From Rickettsiales bacterium (GTDB lineage Bacteria; Pseudomonadota; Alphaproteobacteria; Rickettsiales; UBA1997): 23,300 nt of DNA. Under the pieces are notes generated by a model that ran no database searches, was not told where the DNA came from, and saw only the letters and a list, made by a program, of their open reading frames with translations. Positions 15,715 to 23,294 of this stretch are shown here, piece after piece (the stretch's first letter is position 1; every line of letters starts with the position of its first letter). The DNA lies in the NCBI GenBank assembly GCA_031269065.1, contig JAIRWJ010000080.1, positions 1-23,300 on the forward strand, written 5' to 3'. Position numbers and translations under genes: made by a program.

Positions 15715-16647
15715 ATGCTGAACTATAGGTATACAGCCTTTTCCTACAGAGGAACTATTAACGGTAAAGCTGTTTCAGGGAATCCGTCCAGTATATTTTT
15801 ATTAGACAATGAAGAAGAAATTTCGAGAAAAACTATGTCAGAGCTAGGAGTCATAGAAAACTATCCCATGACCTGCTTTGTCAGGCAGAGAACAGGTTTG
15901 GCGGCAAGCTATGATATATTTCACTACAATCTGGATGGATCCCAAGCCTATATGTGTGGAAGCGCCACTATGGCTGCGGCCTGTATTCTGAATGAGTTGT
16001 TTGGAATAGATAGAGTGAATTTTTACTTTGATACGGCTCCATTCACAATAAAACCGGCTAGTAATCTGATCGTTGCTTCCGTGGAGAGTGATGGTAGGGT
16101 GTTTCTGGAACAGGATATAGACGATTTTAACCATATTAACGACAAGGATGCGGACATAGAGTTTATAGCCATGTGTCTTCATCTGGAGAATTCCTCCCTG
16201 CTGGAGGTAATCAGAGCAGAAAAACTAAATGATCTCATATTCATAGTGGATAGTAGTATCTCGGTGAGAAAAATGAGGCCGGATTTTAGGGCTCTTGTGA
16301 GTATACTGGATAAATTGAATGTGAGAAATCTGTGTATAACAGCTAGAAGCTGCGAAAGGCTATTTGATTTTGAGACAAGAATATTCGTTCCCCATGATAA
16401 CCTCGATGAGGATCTGGCCTGTGGCAGCTCGGCCCTTCCGATAGCTAGCTACTGGAAAAGAAAGATTAATAAAAGCAGCTTCAGCGTTCTCTTTCCCTAT
16501 CATATGGACTATGAGAACGGAACCATAGGTGGTGTCCAATTCATAGACCTGCTAGGCAGTAGGGCGAGAGTTGGGGGCTATTGTGAGGCTGTGGCGGGTT
16601 CTGACGTGAGTACTGATTCCAGATTACTAGCGGGAAACGGCCTGTAA
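15715..16647 (+). CDS. PhzF-fold protein with DapF-type cysteine pair, putative epimerase
   Basis: The 310-residue protein follows the PhzF two-lobe pattern: YTAFSYRG then SGNPSSIFLLDN at the start, YMCGSATMAAACIL closing lobe one, and FDFETRIFVPHDN then EDLACGSSALPIASYW in lobe two. PhzF enzymes use a Glu in a SET-FV motif; here that position reads NYPMTCFV, so the Glu is absent. Instead Cys81 (MCGSA) and Cys236 (ACGSS) stand where diaminopimelate epimerase has its two catalytic Cys, and the preceding FHYNLDGSQ also resembles DapF. I infer a cofactor-independent racemase or epimerase; the substrate is unknown, with meso-DAP synthesis one candidate. It converges on the M23 peptidase gene, 20 bp apart. 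The ATG at 15715 lacks a strong ribosome binding site. Confidence 0.75.
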   Translation: MLNYRYTAFSYRGTINGKAVSGNPSSIFLLDNEEEISRKTMSELGVIENYPMTCFVRQRTGLAASYDIFHYNLDGSQAYMCGSATMAAACILNELFGIDRVNFYFDTAPFTIKPASNLIVASVESDGRVFLEQDIDDFNHINDKDADIEFIAMCLHLENSSLLEVIRAEKLNDLIFIVDSSISVRKMRPDFRALVSILDKLNVRNLCITARSCERLFDFETRIFVPHDNLDEDLACGSSALPIASYWKRKINKSSFSVLFPYHMDYENGTIGGVQFIDLLGSRARVGGYCEAVAGSDVSTDSRLLAGNGL

Positions 16648-16667
16648 GTAACCCAAAAATTCTAATC

Positions 16668-18182
16668 CTAGCTTCTTGATTTGCCGGTTTTTTTCTTCTT
16701 CCTAGAATGTTTCCTAGAGGCCACGGCATTTCTAGTGCGATCCTTTGGAATGGCTGGATCGCTGGCAGTTTCACTACCGTTTATATTCCTAGTCGTACCA
16801 CCACTGCTGGAAATTTTGAAATTATCCAACCTATTTCTTTCCTGTAGGAATTGGGAGAGCTCCCTTCCGTTCAATTTGACATAGGATATAGGCTTTATGT
16901 TAGATGGATTTATCCGAGTATTTTTCTGTAGAAGTCCATAGTGCAGATGGGGACCTGTTGCCAGTCCGGTATTTCCCACAAAACCTATTACCTCACCCTG
17001 GCTAACTCTGGAGCCAACTTTGATATTTTTGGCCACCCTCGAAAGATGTGCATATTCACTGCTATAGATGCTATTATGTCGCACTAGGAGATAGTTGCCA
17101 TATCCATCACCACAGCTCCGATCTCTTTCTCTACAGTTGGACACAACCTTTGTCACAACTCCGTTGCCAGCCGCATAGAATGGGGTACCGATGGGTGCCG
17201 CAAAGTCTACTCCCTGGTGGGCCTTTGTATAGCCCAGAATTGGATGTCTTCTCTTCCCATAGCCGGACGTTATGCGAGCTCCATCTATGGGTGTTCTAAG
17301 GAGTGATTTTTTTACACCCAGACCATTTTCATCGAAATAGGTGCCTGTTCCCCTATGACCGAATCTGTAGATTTTATGATTGACTCCCCCTGTACTAAGG
17401 TTGGCGTAGATTATGTTCCCATTTTTAGTCCTGCCAGTAGCCTCCAAAAATTGACTCTCAAACACTATCTCGAGTTTGTCGCCGGCCCTGATGTCTCTTT
17501 GGAAGTCCATATCAAAGCTATAGAGATTTATCAGGTCCACAACCACACTTGCCGGAACACCTGCAAGGACGGCATCCGAATAGAGGTTGTTTTTTATTTC
17601 CACAAAAAATCTATCATAGTAGGTTGTTGCACCAATTTTGTTTTTCCTGGACCAGTAGCCTCCTCCAGGATCTCTCAGCACAACAATCTCTCTGGAATTT
17701 TTGTCATCCAGGATTTTCAACTCCTCTAGCTCCATTTTAGTAATTCCATTTTTACTGTCGATGGTATCGGAAAGCACTCTGTAGCTTATAGAAATTTCCT
17801 GGCCAACCCTTAGATGCTTTACATTGAAAACTTTTTCTAAGGCCTCTAGAGAGGAAGTAACACTTTCTTTGGAGAGCTTCAGCTCGTAGGTAAGCAAACC
17901 GAAAAGACTTTCCCCTCTGCCCAGCCTGTGTTTCCTGGTCTCAAAACTGTTCCCCGTGTCCCCACTGGGCAAACTATGAGCTATTGTCTTTGCTTTCCTC
18001 ATTTCCAATGGGCTCCTGGATCTTCCTATGATACGCCTATAGACGCTCCAACTACACAACAGAAAACCCAAAGATATCGCTGATAGAAGAGATAGCCATG
18101 GAACCGCCGCGTCCTCCCACAATTTTTTCCAGCAGTTTCGGCAAAAGTTTGAAATTTCCTTTCCCAGCATCGCTATTTGCAA
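16668..18182 (-). CDS. M23-family metallopeptidase, membrane anchored
   Basis: The 504-residue protein has one membrane helix (residues 28-46), a LysM/OapA-like region (RGESLFGLLTYELKLS to LRVGQEISISY, residues 88-136), a middle beta domain, and a C-terminal M23 zinc peptidase (residues 300-430). Zinc and active-site residues are intact: H322 and D326 in HQGVD, H379 in YAHLS, and H412/H414 in PHLHYG. Such proteins cut peptidoglycan crosslinks (MepM type) or act in envelope remodelling at division. An unusual basic tail (RKHSRKKKKTGKSRS) ends the chain. I kept TTG at 18182 because AGGAG lies five bases upstream; ATG at 18170 is the alternative. It is divergent from carD and convergent with the PhzF-like gene. 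The stop is TAG. Confidence 0.93.
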   Translation of the reverse strand: MQIAMLGKEISNFCRNCWKKLWEDAAVPWLSLLSAISLGFLLCSWSVYRRIIGRSRSPLEMRKAKTIAHSLPSGDTGNSFETRKHRLGRGESLFGLLTYELKLSKESVTSSLEALEKVFNVKHLRVGQEISISYRVLSDTIDSKNGITKMELEELKILDDKNSREIVVLRDPGGGYWSRKNKIGATTYYDRFFVEIKNNLYSDAVLAGVPASVVVDLINLYSFDMDFQRDIRAGDKLEIVFESQFLEATGRTKNGNIIYANLSTGGVNHKIYRFGHRGTGTYFDENGLGVKKSLLRTPIDGARITSGYGKRRHPILGYTKAHQGVDFAAPIGTPFYAAGNGVVTKVVSNCRERDRSCGDGYGNYLLVRHNSIYSSEYAHLSRVAKNIKVGSRVSQGEVIGFVGNTGLATGPHLHYGLLQKNTRINPSNIKPISYVKLNGRELSQFLQERNRLDNFKISSSGGTTRNINGSETASDPAIPKDRTRNAVASRKHSRKKKKTGKSRS

Positions 18183-18201
18183 GCCAACTCCTAAATGGTA
18201 C

Positions 18202-18235
18202 TTGATTTAATTAGAAAATACCCTATATTTAGGGT
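18202..18235 (+). promoter_or_regulatory. carD promoter with overlapping inverted repeat
   Basis: TTGATT (18202-18207), a 16-nt spacer and TATATT (18224-18229) form a sigma70-like promoter about 55 bp before the carD GTG. The perfect inverted repeat ACCCTA-TATT-TAGGGT (18220-18235) covers the -10 element. A protein bound there would block the promoter, so it is an operator candidate for carD-comF and perhaps for the divergent M23 gene. Confidence 0.55.
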
Positions 18236-18282
18236 AAGACCTATTTTATTAAATACAACCTGTCAGGGAAGGAGTTTGGTCA

Positions 18283-18813
18283 GTGGGATTTTCTTTCAAA
18301 ATAAATGATTACTGTGTCTATAAGACGCACGGAGTCGCCAAAGTGATGGATATCCAGGAGATAAGGGTGGCTGGCGTGGAAACAAAGTGCATGATTCTCA
18401 TGCTCGAAAAGGAAAGATTAACCCTAAGTGTCCCAGTGAAGTTTAGAGAAAATGGTGACATAAGGAGGCTAGCTACGATGGAGGAAATGGAAAAGGTGTT
18501 CGATGTGCTCCGGAGTGGGACAAAAAAGTCGAAGGGAATGTGGAGTAGAAGGGCTAAGGAGTACAGAGATAAGATAAATTCGGGTGATATATTTCAAACA
18601 GCAGAGGTTCTGAGGGACCTGGTCAGGGATGTGGAGGAGGCCGACAGATCCTATAGTGAAAGAAGCATCTACGACACAGCTATCTATAGGTTAGCCTCCG
18701 AGTATGCCATAGTCAAAAAAATTCCCTACGAAGAGGCCGAAAAGAATATAATCGAAATTGCAAAGGAAAAAATAAGATTTAGTGACATCGAAACCATCAA
18801 GAAGCAGGGCTAG
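18283..18813 (+). CDS. carD: CarD-family transcriptional regulator
   Basis: CarD binds the RNA polymerase beta subunit through its Tudor-like N-terminal domain and stabilises open complexes, especially at rRNA promoters. The N-terminal domain is visible as INDYCVYKTHGVAKVMDI and SVPVKFRENGDIRRL; the C-terminal helical DNA-contact domain carries MWSRRAKEYRDKINSGD, EVLRDLVRD and SYSERSIYDTA, the alphaproteobacterial version. Length 176 is usual. The GTG start at 18283 has a strong ribosome binding site (AAGGAG, about nine bases upstream). Its promoter carries a palindrome. The gene overlaps comF by 32 bp. The stop is TAG. Confidence 0.95.
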   Translation: MGFSFKINDYCVYKTHGVAKVMDIQEIRVAGVETKCMILMLEKERLTLSVPVKFRENGDIRRLATMEEMEKVFDVLRSGTKKSKGMWSRRAKEYRDKINSGDIFQTAEVLRDLVRDVEEADRSYSERSIYDTAIYRLASEYAIVKKIPYEEAEKNIIEIAKEKIRFSDIETIKKQG

Positions 18814-19567
18814 GGAACTAGCAACAAAGGTATTCTCAGCTCTGCTGAATATCCTCTACCCACGTCGGTGCCCCTCCTGTAGGGCGATAACTAAAGACGA
18901 CTCCTTCTGTCCGGCATGTTGGGTTAGACTGCTGTTTATCGAAAACCCCTGTTGCTTTGTCTGTGGAGAACCTCTGGACACTAGATATGGCGGGGATCTG
19001 CTGTGTGCTGCCTGTCTGAAGGGGAGATATAATTTTGACAGGCTGTTGAGCGTTTTTATTTACAATAAAACCATAGCCAGAGCTATATATAGGTTTAAAT
19101 TCAAACGACAGGCATTTCTGTCGAAGTTCTTTTTGAAGTTTCTGCTTAAAAAACTGGAACCTATAAAAAGCAAGGTAGACCTTATTATACCAATTCCAAT
19201 CCACAGAAAGCGGCTCAAATGGAGAGGTTATAACCAGACCCTACTATTAGCTAGAGATATTTCTAGAGAAACTTCGATTGGCTGCATTCCAGACCTGTTG
19301 CTGAAGAATAGACATACCGTGGCCCAGACAACTTTGCGTTTCAGAAAAAGGAAAAGTAACCTCAGATCGGCCTTTGAAATCAATCCAAATTACCTCGAAC
19401 CAATTAGGGGTAAAAATATTATGATAGTCGATGATATATTCACAACCGGTTCGACAGTCAATGAATGCGCTAAAATTCTGAAGAAAAATGGAGTTGGGAG
19501 AGTATTCATACTAACCATAGCCAGAACTCTACTGAACAAAAAATACCGGACACCCAATTCTCTGTAG
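18782..19567 (+). CDS. comF: ComF-family phosphoribosyltransferase-like protein
   Basis: The 261-residue protein has an N-terminal zinc finger with four CxxC-type pairs or parts (RRCPSC, CPAC, CCFVCG, CAAC) and a C-terminal type I phosphoribosyltransferase domain with the PRPP loop IMIVDDIFTTGST. ComF is needed for DNA uptake in naturally competent bacteria, and related proteins (GntX) are widespread; the biochemical activity is not established. GTG at 18782 gives a basic N terminus and a 32-bp overlap with carD; no later in-frame ATG or GTG fits before the zinc finger, so coupling to carD is likely. A TTCTCT-GT-AGAGAA inverted repeat overlaps its TAG stop. Confidence 0.92.
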   Translation: MTSKPSRSRARELATKVFSALLNILYPRRCPSCRAITKDDSFCPACWVRLLFIENPCCFVCGEPLDTRYGGDLLCAACLKGRYNFDRLLSVFIYNKTIARAIYRFKFKRQAFLSKFFLKFLLKKLEPIKSKVDLIIPIPIHRKRLKWRGYNQTLLLARDISRETSIGCIPDLLLKNRHTVAQTTLRFRKRKSNLRSAFEINPNYLEPIRGKNIMIVDDIFTTGSTVNECAKILKKNGVGRVFILTIARTLLNKKYRTPNSL

Positions 19568-19873
19568 AGAACTCTCCTAGTTGTCCCATTCTACTTTTGT
19601 CCGCTATCACCAAAGCCGGAGCTTCTGGCACGGTAGCTTACGTTTTATAATCGGCCTGTGGCTTTCTATTCTGAGACTAAGTTTCCCAGTCTATGGGCTG
19701 TGGAACCTAGAAATTATTTTTCTACAGCCTCCATTTATACTTCCGCTTACCACTGGAGCATTCGTCCTTCTCTAGGTGTTCATTATTACCACAGTAATAA
19801 CAGATTATTTATCTATTTTTCGTTGTCATTCCTTAATAGAAGTTATTAATAATTTCTACAATATAGAGTACAC

Positions 19874-19900
19874 GAAATAAAAAGTAATATCCTGTGGGAA
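19874..19900 (+). repeat. 27-bp intergenic repeat, copy 1
   Basis: GAAATAAAAAGTAAT followed two bases later by CCTGTGGGAA. It matches the copy at 23084-23110 at 24 of 27 positions. It lies about 50 bp before the A/T tract of the secA promoter. Confidence 0.7.
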
Positions 19901-19950
19901 ATCTCGGTATTCGGGAGATTAGTGAACCAAAAAAATTTTTCATTACTCTG

Positions 19951-19978
19951 TTGAAAAATCTTTTCGGAACTGTATAAT
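19951..19978 (+). promoter_or_regulatory. secA promoter
   Basis: TTGAAA (19951-19956), a 16-nt spacer and a perfect TATAAT (19973-19978) lie 33 bp before the secA ATG. An A-tract/T-tract block (AAAAAAATTTTTCAT, ending at 19943) sits seven bases upstream of the -35, as an UP element would. Confidence 0.7.
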
Positions 19979-20011
19979 AAGTCTTAGTATGGTGGTAGTT
20001 TTTTGGATGAA

Positions 20012-22768
20012 ATGTTTGGAAGTATTATAGCAAAGTTGTTTGGATCGGCAAATAGCAGGGAAATAGAGAGACTTGGAAAAGCGGTGGCTCAGATTAATGA
20101 TCTAGAGAGGCAATATTCAACCTTCGGCGACCCGGACCTGAAAGGACAAACTGTTCTGTTCAGATCTATGCTGGAACAGGGTAAATCGTTAGATGATATA
20201 TTGCCGGAGGCGTTTGCGGTAGTTCGTGAGGTCGGCTTGAGAACCTTGGATCTGAGGGCATTCGATGTTCAGCTGATGGGAGCTATGGTTCTGCATCAGG
20301 GCAAGATAGCAGAGATGAAGACCGGAGAAGGTAAAACCTTCGTTGCAGTTTTCTCTGCCTATCTGAATGCCCTCGAAGGAAAAGGAGTACATATAGTCAC
20401 CGTAAACGACTATTTAGCTAAAAGAGACTCCGAGTGGATGGGGCGAGTCTATAGTTTTCTGGGCATGAAAGTAGGCTGTGTTCTTCAAAATATGACGGAT
20501 ACGAGGCGAAGGGAGGCCTACGCCTGTGATGTAACCTATGGCACAAACAGCGAGCTAGGTTTTGACTATCTCAGGGATAATATGAAGGTGGAGAGGAAAG
20601 AACTTAGCCAGAGGGATTTTAATTTTGCTATAGTCGATGAGGTTGACTCAATTCTCATAGATGAGGCCAGAACACCACTCATCATTTCTGGGGCTACAGA
20701 TGATAACTCCGGACTGTATGTGAAAATCGATGATATAGTGAGAAATATTAGTGATTCTCTCTGTTCCATTGATGAAAAGGAGAGAACAGTGGTTTTGACA
20801 GAGGATGGGACAGAGCAAGTAGAAAAATGCTTACATAATAATGGGCTAATAGCACCAGACAGCAATCTCTATGATATAAAATACATAGATGTGGTACACC
20901 ATGTGAATCAGGCTCTGAAAGCACATAAACTTTTCAAGAACGACGTTGACTATATGGTGAAAAATGGCCAGGTCCTGCTCGTCGATGAATTTACTGGTAG
21001 AATAATGGATGGTCGAAGGTTTTCGGACGGGCTTCACCAGGCTCTGGAGGCAAAGGAGATGGTTAAAATTCAGAATGAAAATCAGACTCTGGCTAGTATC
21101 ACTTACCAGAACTACTTTAGAATGTACCCAAAACTGGCCGGAATGACGGGAACAGCCGTAACCGAAGCCGAAGAGTTTGAATACATATATAATTTGAAAA
21201 CCATAGAGATACCAACGAACGTTCCGATCAACAGAATTGACAGCGATGATGTAATCTATAAGACAGAAACAGCAAAGTACGACGCTCTGGTGGAACAGAT
21301 AAGAGAATGCTACGACAGAAAGCAACCTGTCCTGGCTGGAACCGTGAGTATAGAGAAGTCCGAGAGACTATCAAAGCTGCTAAAGGAGGCCGGCATTCCA
21401 CATAATGTGTTGAATGCAAAGTACCATGAGAAAGAGGCTTATATAATAGCCCAGGCTGGAAAACCTAGAATGGTCACCATAGCCACCAACATGGCTGGCC
21501 GAGGTACGGACATTAAGCTAGGTGGTTCTGTGGATTTTGAAATTCGCGATATAGAGAATTCTGAGGATCTAACCAGTGAACAGAAAAAATCTGCTATAGA
21601 AAAGATTCTAGAGGAAAATATGGCAGACAGGCGGACCGTAATAGAGGCTGGAGGTCTCTATATACTTGGCACTGAGAGACACGAAAGTAGAAGAATAGAT
21701 AACCAGCTACGGGGTCGTTCGGGAAGGCAGGGGGATATTGGCATGTCCAAGTTCTTTCTGTCTCTAGAGGATGATCTTATGAGGATCTTTGGGTCCGATA
21801 AACTGGCCGGAATGTTGACCAAACTGGGTCTGAAGGACGATGAGGCTATATTCCATCCTTGGATAAGCAGATCGCTGGAAAAAGCCCAGAAAAAGGTCGA
21901 GAATATGCACTATGAGACAAGAAAGAGTGTGCTAAAGTATGATGATGTCATAAATACCCAGCGCAGGGTCATCTTCGAGCAAAGGAGAGAGATAATGTTT
22001 TCCAATTCTGTCTCTGATGAAATAGACTATATGATAGATGCAAAGAATAGTGAACTGGTCGGTCTATTCATTCCCCATGGTTCCGATTTAGAGGACTGTG
22101 ACCCTCTAGGACTCAAAAATGAGGTTTTTCGCATCTACGGAATCAATTTCACCGTGGATGACCACATAAAAAACAATCCAAAGACTAACTCCGGCGAGAT
22201 ACTGAATCTTCTCAGAGGAGAGATAAAGAATCTGTTCGATGAAAAGGTTGAAGCCTACGGGGAAGAGCTAGTGTGCATAATGCGAAAGCATGTGTTCCTG
22301 CTGACGGTGGATAGGCTATGGAAAGACCACCTCTATGCTCTGGATAAAATTAGGCAGAGCATAGGTCTGAGAGCCTATGGACAAAAGGATCCCCTATTGG
22401 AGTTTAAGAAAGAAGCCTATGATCTATTCGAGGTCCTCATGCACAGCATAGATGAAGAGACCATATCAGTGCTGGCAAAGACAAAAATATCAATGGATAG
22501 CGGCCTCAATGGTCAGGTGAAATTTCGAAGCAGCAGTGAGGACGAACCCGCGGATGTTGAACGGGACTTCGTGGAAGCTATGAATCTGGTCCAGAGGCAG
22601 AGAACAGGCCTTACTAGCAATGTTGGAAAACAGGAAACTATTGTTTCTAGAATCAACAGAAGGCTTGACCCAAACAATAGGGATACCTGGGGTAGAGTTG
22701 GTAGAAACGAACCGTGCCCATGTGGTTCCGGCAAAAAATACAAGCAATGCTGCGGTAGACCTGGATAG
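20012..22768 (+). CDS. secA: Preprotein translocase ATPase SecA
   Basis: SecA drives unfolded preproteins through SecYEG using ATP. The 918-residue chain shows Walker A (MKTGEGKTF), the DEVD box (VDEVDSILIDEARTPLIISG region), the preprotein-binding domain, NBD2 motifs TNMAGRGTDIKLGG and GRSGRQGD, the helical scaffold/wing region, and a C-terminal SEC-C zinc finger (CPCGSGKKYKQCCG) that binds SecB and phospholipid. I chose ATG at 20012, giving MFGSIIAKLFGSAN, which matches the usual SecA start; a TTG at 20003 would add only three residues. It is monocistronic as far as can be seen. The stop is TAG. Confidence 0.98.
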   Translation: MFGSIIAKLFGSANSREIERLGKAVAQINDLERQYSTFGDPDLKGQTVLFRSMLEQGKSLDDILPEAFAVVREVGLRTLDLRAFDVQLMGAMVLHQGKIAEMKTGEGKTFVAVFSAYLNALEGKGVHIVTVNDYLAKRDSEWMGRVYSFLGMKVGCVLQNMTDTRRREAYACDVTYGTNSELGFDYLRDNMKVERKELSQRDFNFAIVDEVDSILIDEARTPLIISGATDDNSGLYVKIDDIVRNISDSLCSIDEKERTVVLTEDGTEQVEKCLHNNGLIAPDSNLYDIKYIDVVHHVNQALKAHKLFKNDVDYMVKNGQVLLVDEFTGRIMDGRRFSDGLHQALEAKEMVKIQNENQTLASITYQNYFRMYPKLAGMTGTAVTEAEEFEYIYNLKTIEIPTNVPINRIDSDDVIYKTETAKYDALVEQIRECYDRKQPVLAGTVSIEKSERLSKLLKEAGIPHNVLNAKYHEKEAYIIAQAGKPRMVTIATNMAGRGTDIKLGGSVDFEIRDIENSEDLTSEQKKSAIEKILEENMADRRTVIEAGGLYILGTERHESRRIDNQLRGRSGRQGDIGMSKFFLSLEDDLMRIFGSDKLAGMLTKLGLKDDEAIFHPWISRSLEKAQKKVENMHYETRKSVLKYDDVINTQRRVIFEQRREIMFSNSVSDEIDYMIDAKNSELVGLFIPHGSDLEDCDPLGLKNEVFRIYGINFTVDDHIKNNPKTNSGEILNLLRGEIKNLFDEKVEAYGEELVCIMRKHVFLLTVDRLWKDHLYALDKIRQSIGLRAYGQKDPLLEFKKEAYDLFEVLMHSIDEETISVLAKTKISMDSGLNGQVKFRSSSEDEPADVERDFVEAMNLVQRQRTGLTSNVGKQETIVSRINRRLDPNNRDTWGRVGRNEPCPCGSGKKYKQCCGRPG

Positions 22769-22933
22769 CTTCTGGGCAGATATAAAAAACTTCCTTCCTC
22801 GGAACACGGTTTGTGATGGAAAAGATGGGTTAAAGAATGCGAAAGGCTACTGTTACCAACCTTCAAAACTTCCCTGGCACCCGAGAATGGGTCTAGTATT
22901 AGACTCCCTGCGAATATAATTAATTCCAAATTT

Positions 22934-23035
22934 ATTAAGAGAATGACGAAATGGAAGAAGTGGCTTAATAGTAATAATTATACTCAATCCTCTAAGAAGG
23001 GAGTATCTGCGGTTATTCTTTTCTATTCTCTTAAT
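22934..23035 (+). ncRNA. Possible structured RNA bounded by an 11-bp inverted repeat
   Basis: ATTAAGAGAAT (22934-22944) and its exact complement ATTCTCTTAAT (23025-23035) enclose 80 nt. Inside, ATACTC and GAGTAT pair around a short loop, and an AATAA/TTATT pair can extend that inner stem. The arrangement suggests a folded RNA of about 100 nt, strand uncertain. No known family is recognised and there is no clear promoter just upstream, so it may instead be part of secA 3' end processing. Confidence 0.35.
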
Positions 23036-23083
23036 GCTTTGTGGAATATTTCAGAACTTTCCTCCAGGGAACACTCAAGGTGG

Positions 23084-23110
23084 GAAATAAAAAGTAATGA
23101 CCTCTGGGAA
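23084..23110 (+). repeat. 27-bp intergenic repeat, copy 2
   Basis: GAAATAAAAAGTAAT followed two bases later by CCTCTGGGAA; it differs from the copy at 19874-19900 at three positions. Both copies lie upstream of A/T-tract promoters, though at different distances. Confidence 0.7.
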
Positions 23111-23266
23111 GAGATTTTAGCACTTCCATAATCTAATTTCGAAGTATTCTCGGCTAGTTTAGGGGTGGAAAATGGCTATAAAAAAATTATAGTCAATTTA
23201 TCCAGATCAGAAGGGTATTCTTCAGCTGTATAGGTTAGAATTAGAAAAAATTTTTTCATCAACATA

Positions 23267-23294
23267 TTGCATAAGTATTTTTTTCAGCTATAAT
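23267..23294 (+). promoter_or_regulatory. Promoter of a gene beyond the right edge
   Basis: TTGCAT (23267-23272), a 16-nt spacer and a perfect TATAAT (23289-23294). An AAAAAATTTTTTCAT block precedes the -35 by seven bases, the same layout as at the secA promoter. Confidence 0.6.

Larger units (their letters stand above)
19568..20011. other. Intergenic region between comF and secA, rich in inverted repeats
   Basis: The 444-bp stretch has two overlapping short frames (19581-19775 and 19658-19849) with no recognisable protein. It contains a nested hairpin (GGCTG at 19696 with CAGCC at 19725, and TAGAAA-TTATT-TTTCTA inside), TTATTAC-CACA-GTAATAA (19783-19800), a 22-nt near-perfect palindrome (19837-19858), one copy of a 27-bp repeat, AATCTC/GAGATT (19900-19920), and the secA promoter. 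The hairpin at 19696-19729 could end comF transcription or be part of a small RNA. Confidence 0.5.

Noticed and set aside
19581..19849. Two overlapping short plus-strand frames between comF and secA
   Set aside because: They have no recognisable domain or ribosome binding site, overlap each other in different frames and run through strong inverted repeats.
22620..22919. Frame overlapping the secA 3' end
   Set aside because: It lies out of frame in well-conserved secA coding sequence including the SEC-C motif.
22943..23131. 62-codon frame after secA
   Set aside because: It starts inside an 11-bp inverted repeat and covers the 27-bp repeat that is clearly non-coding at 19.9 kb (the frame there meets stops); no family resemblance.
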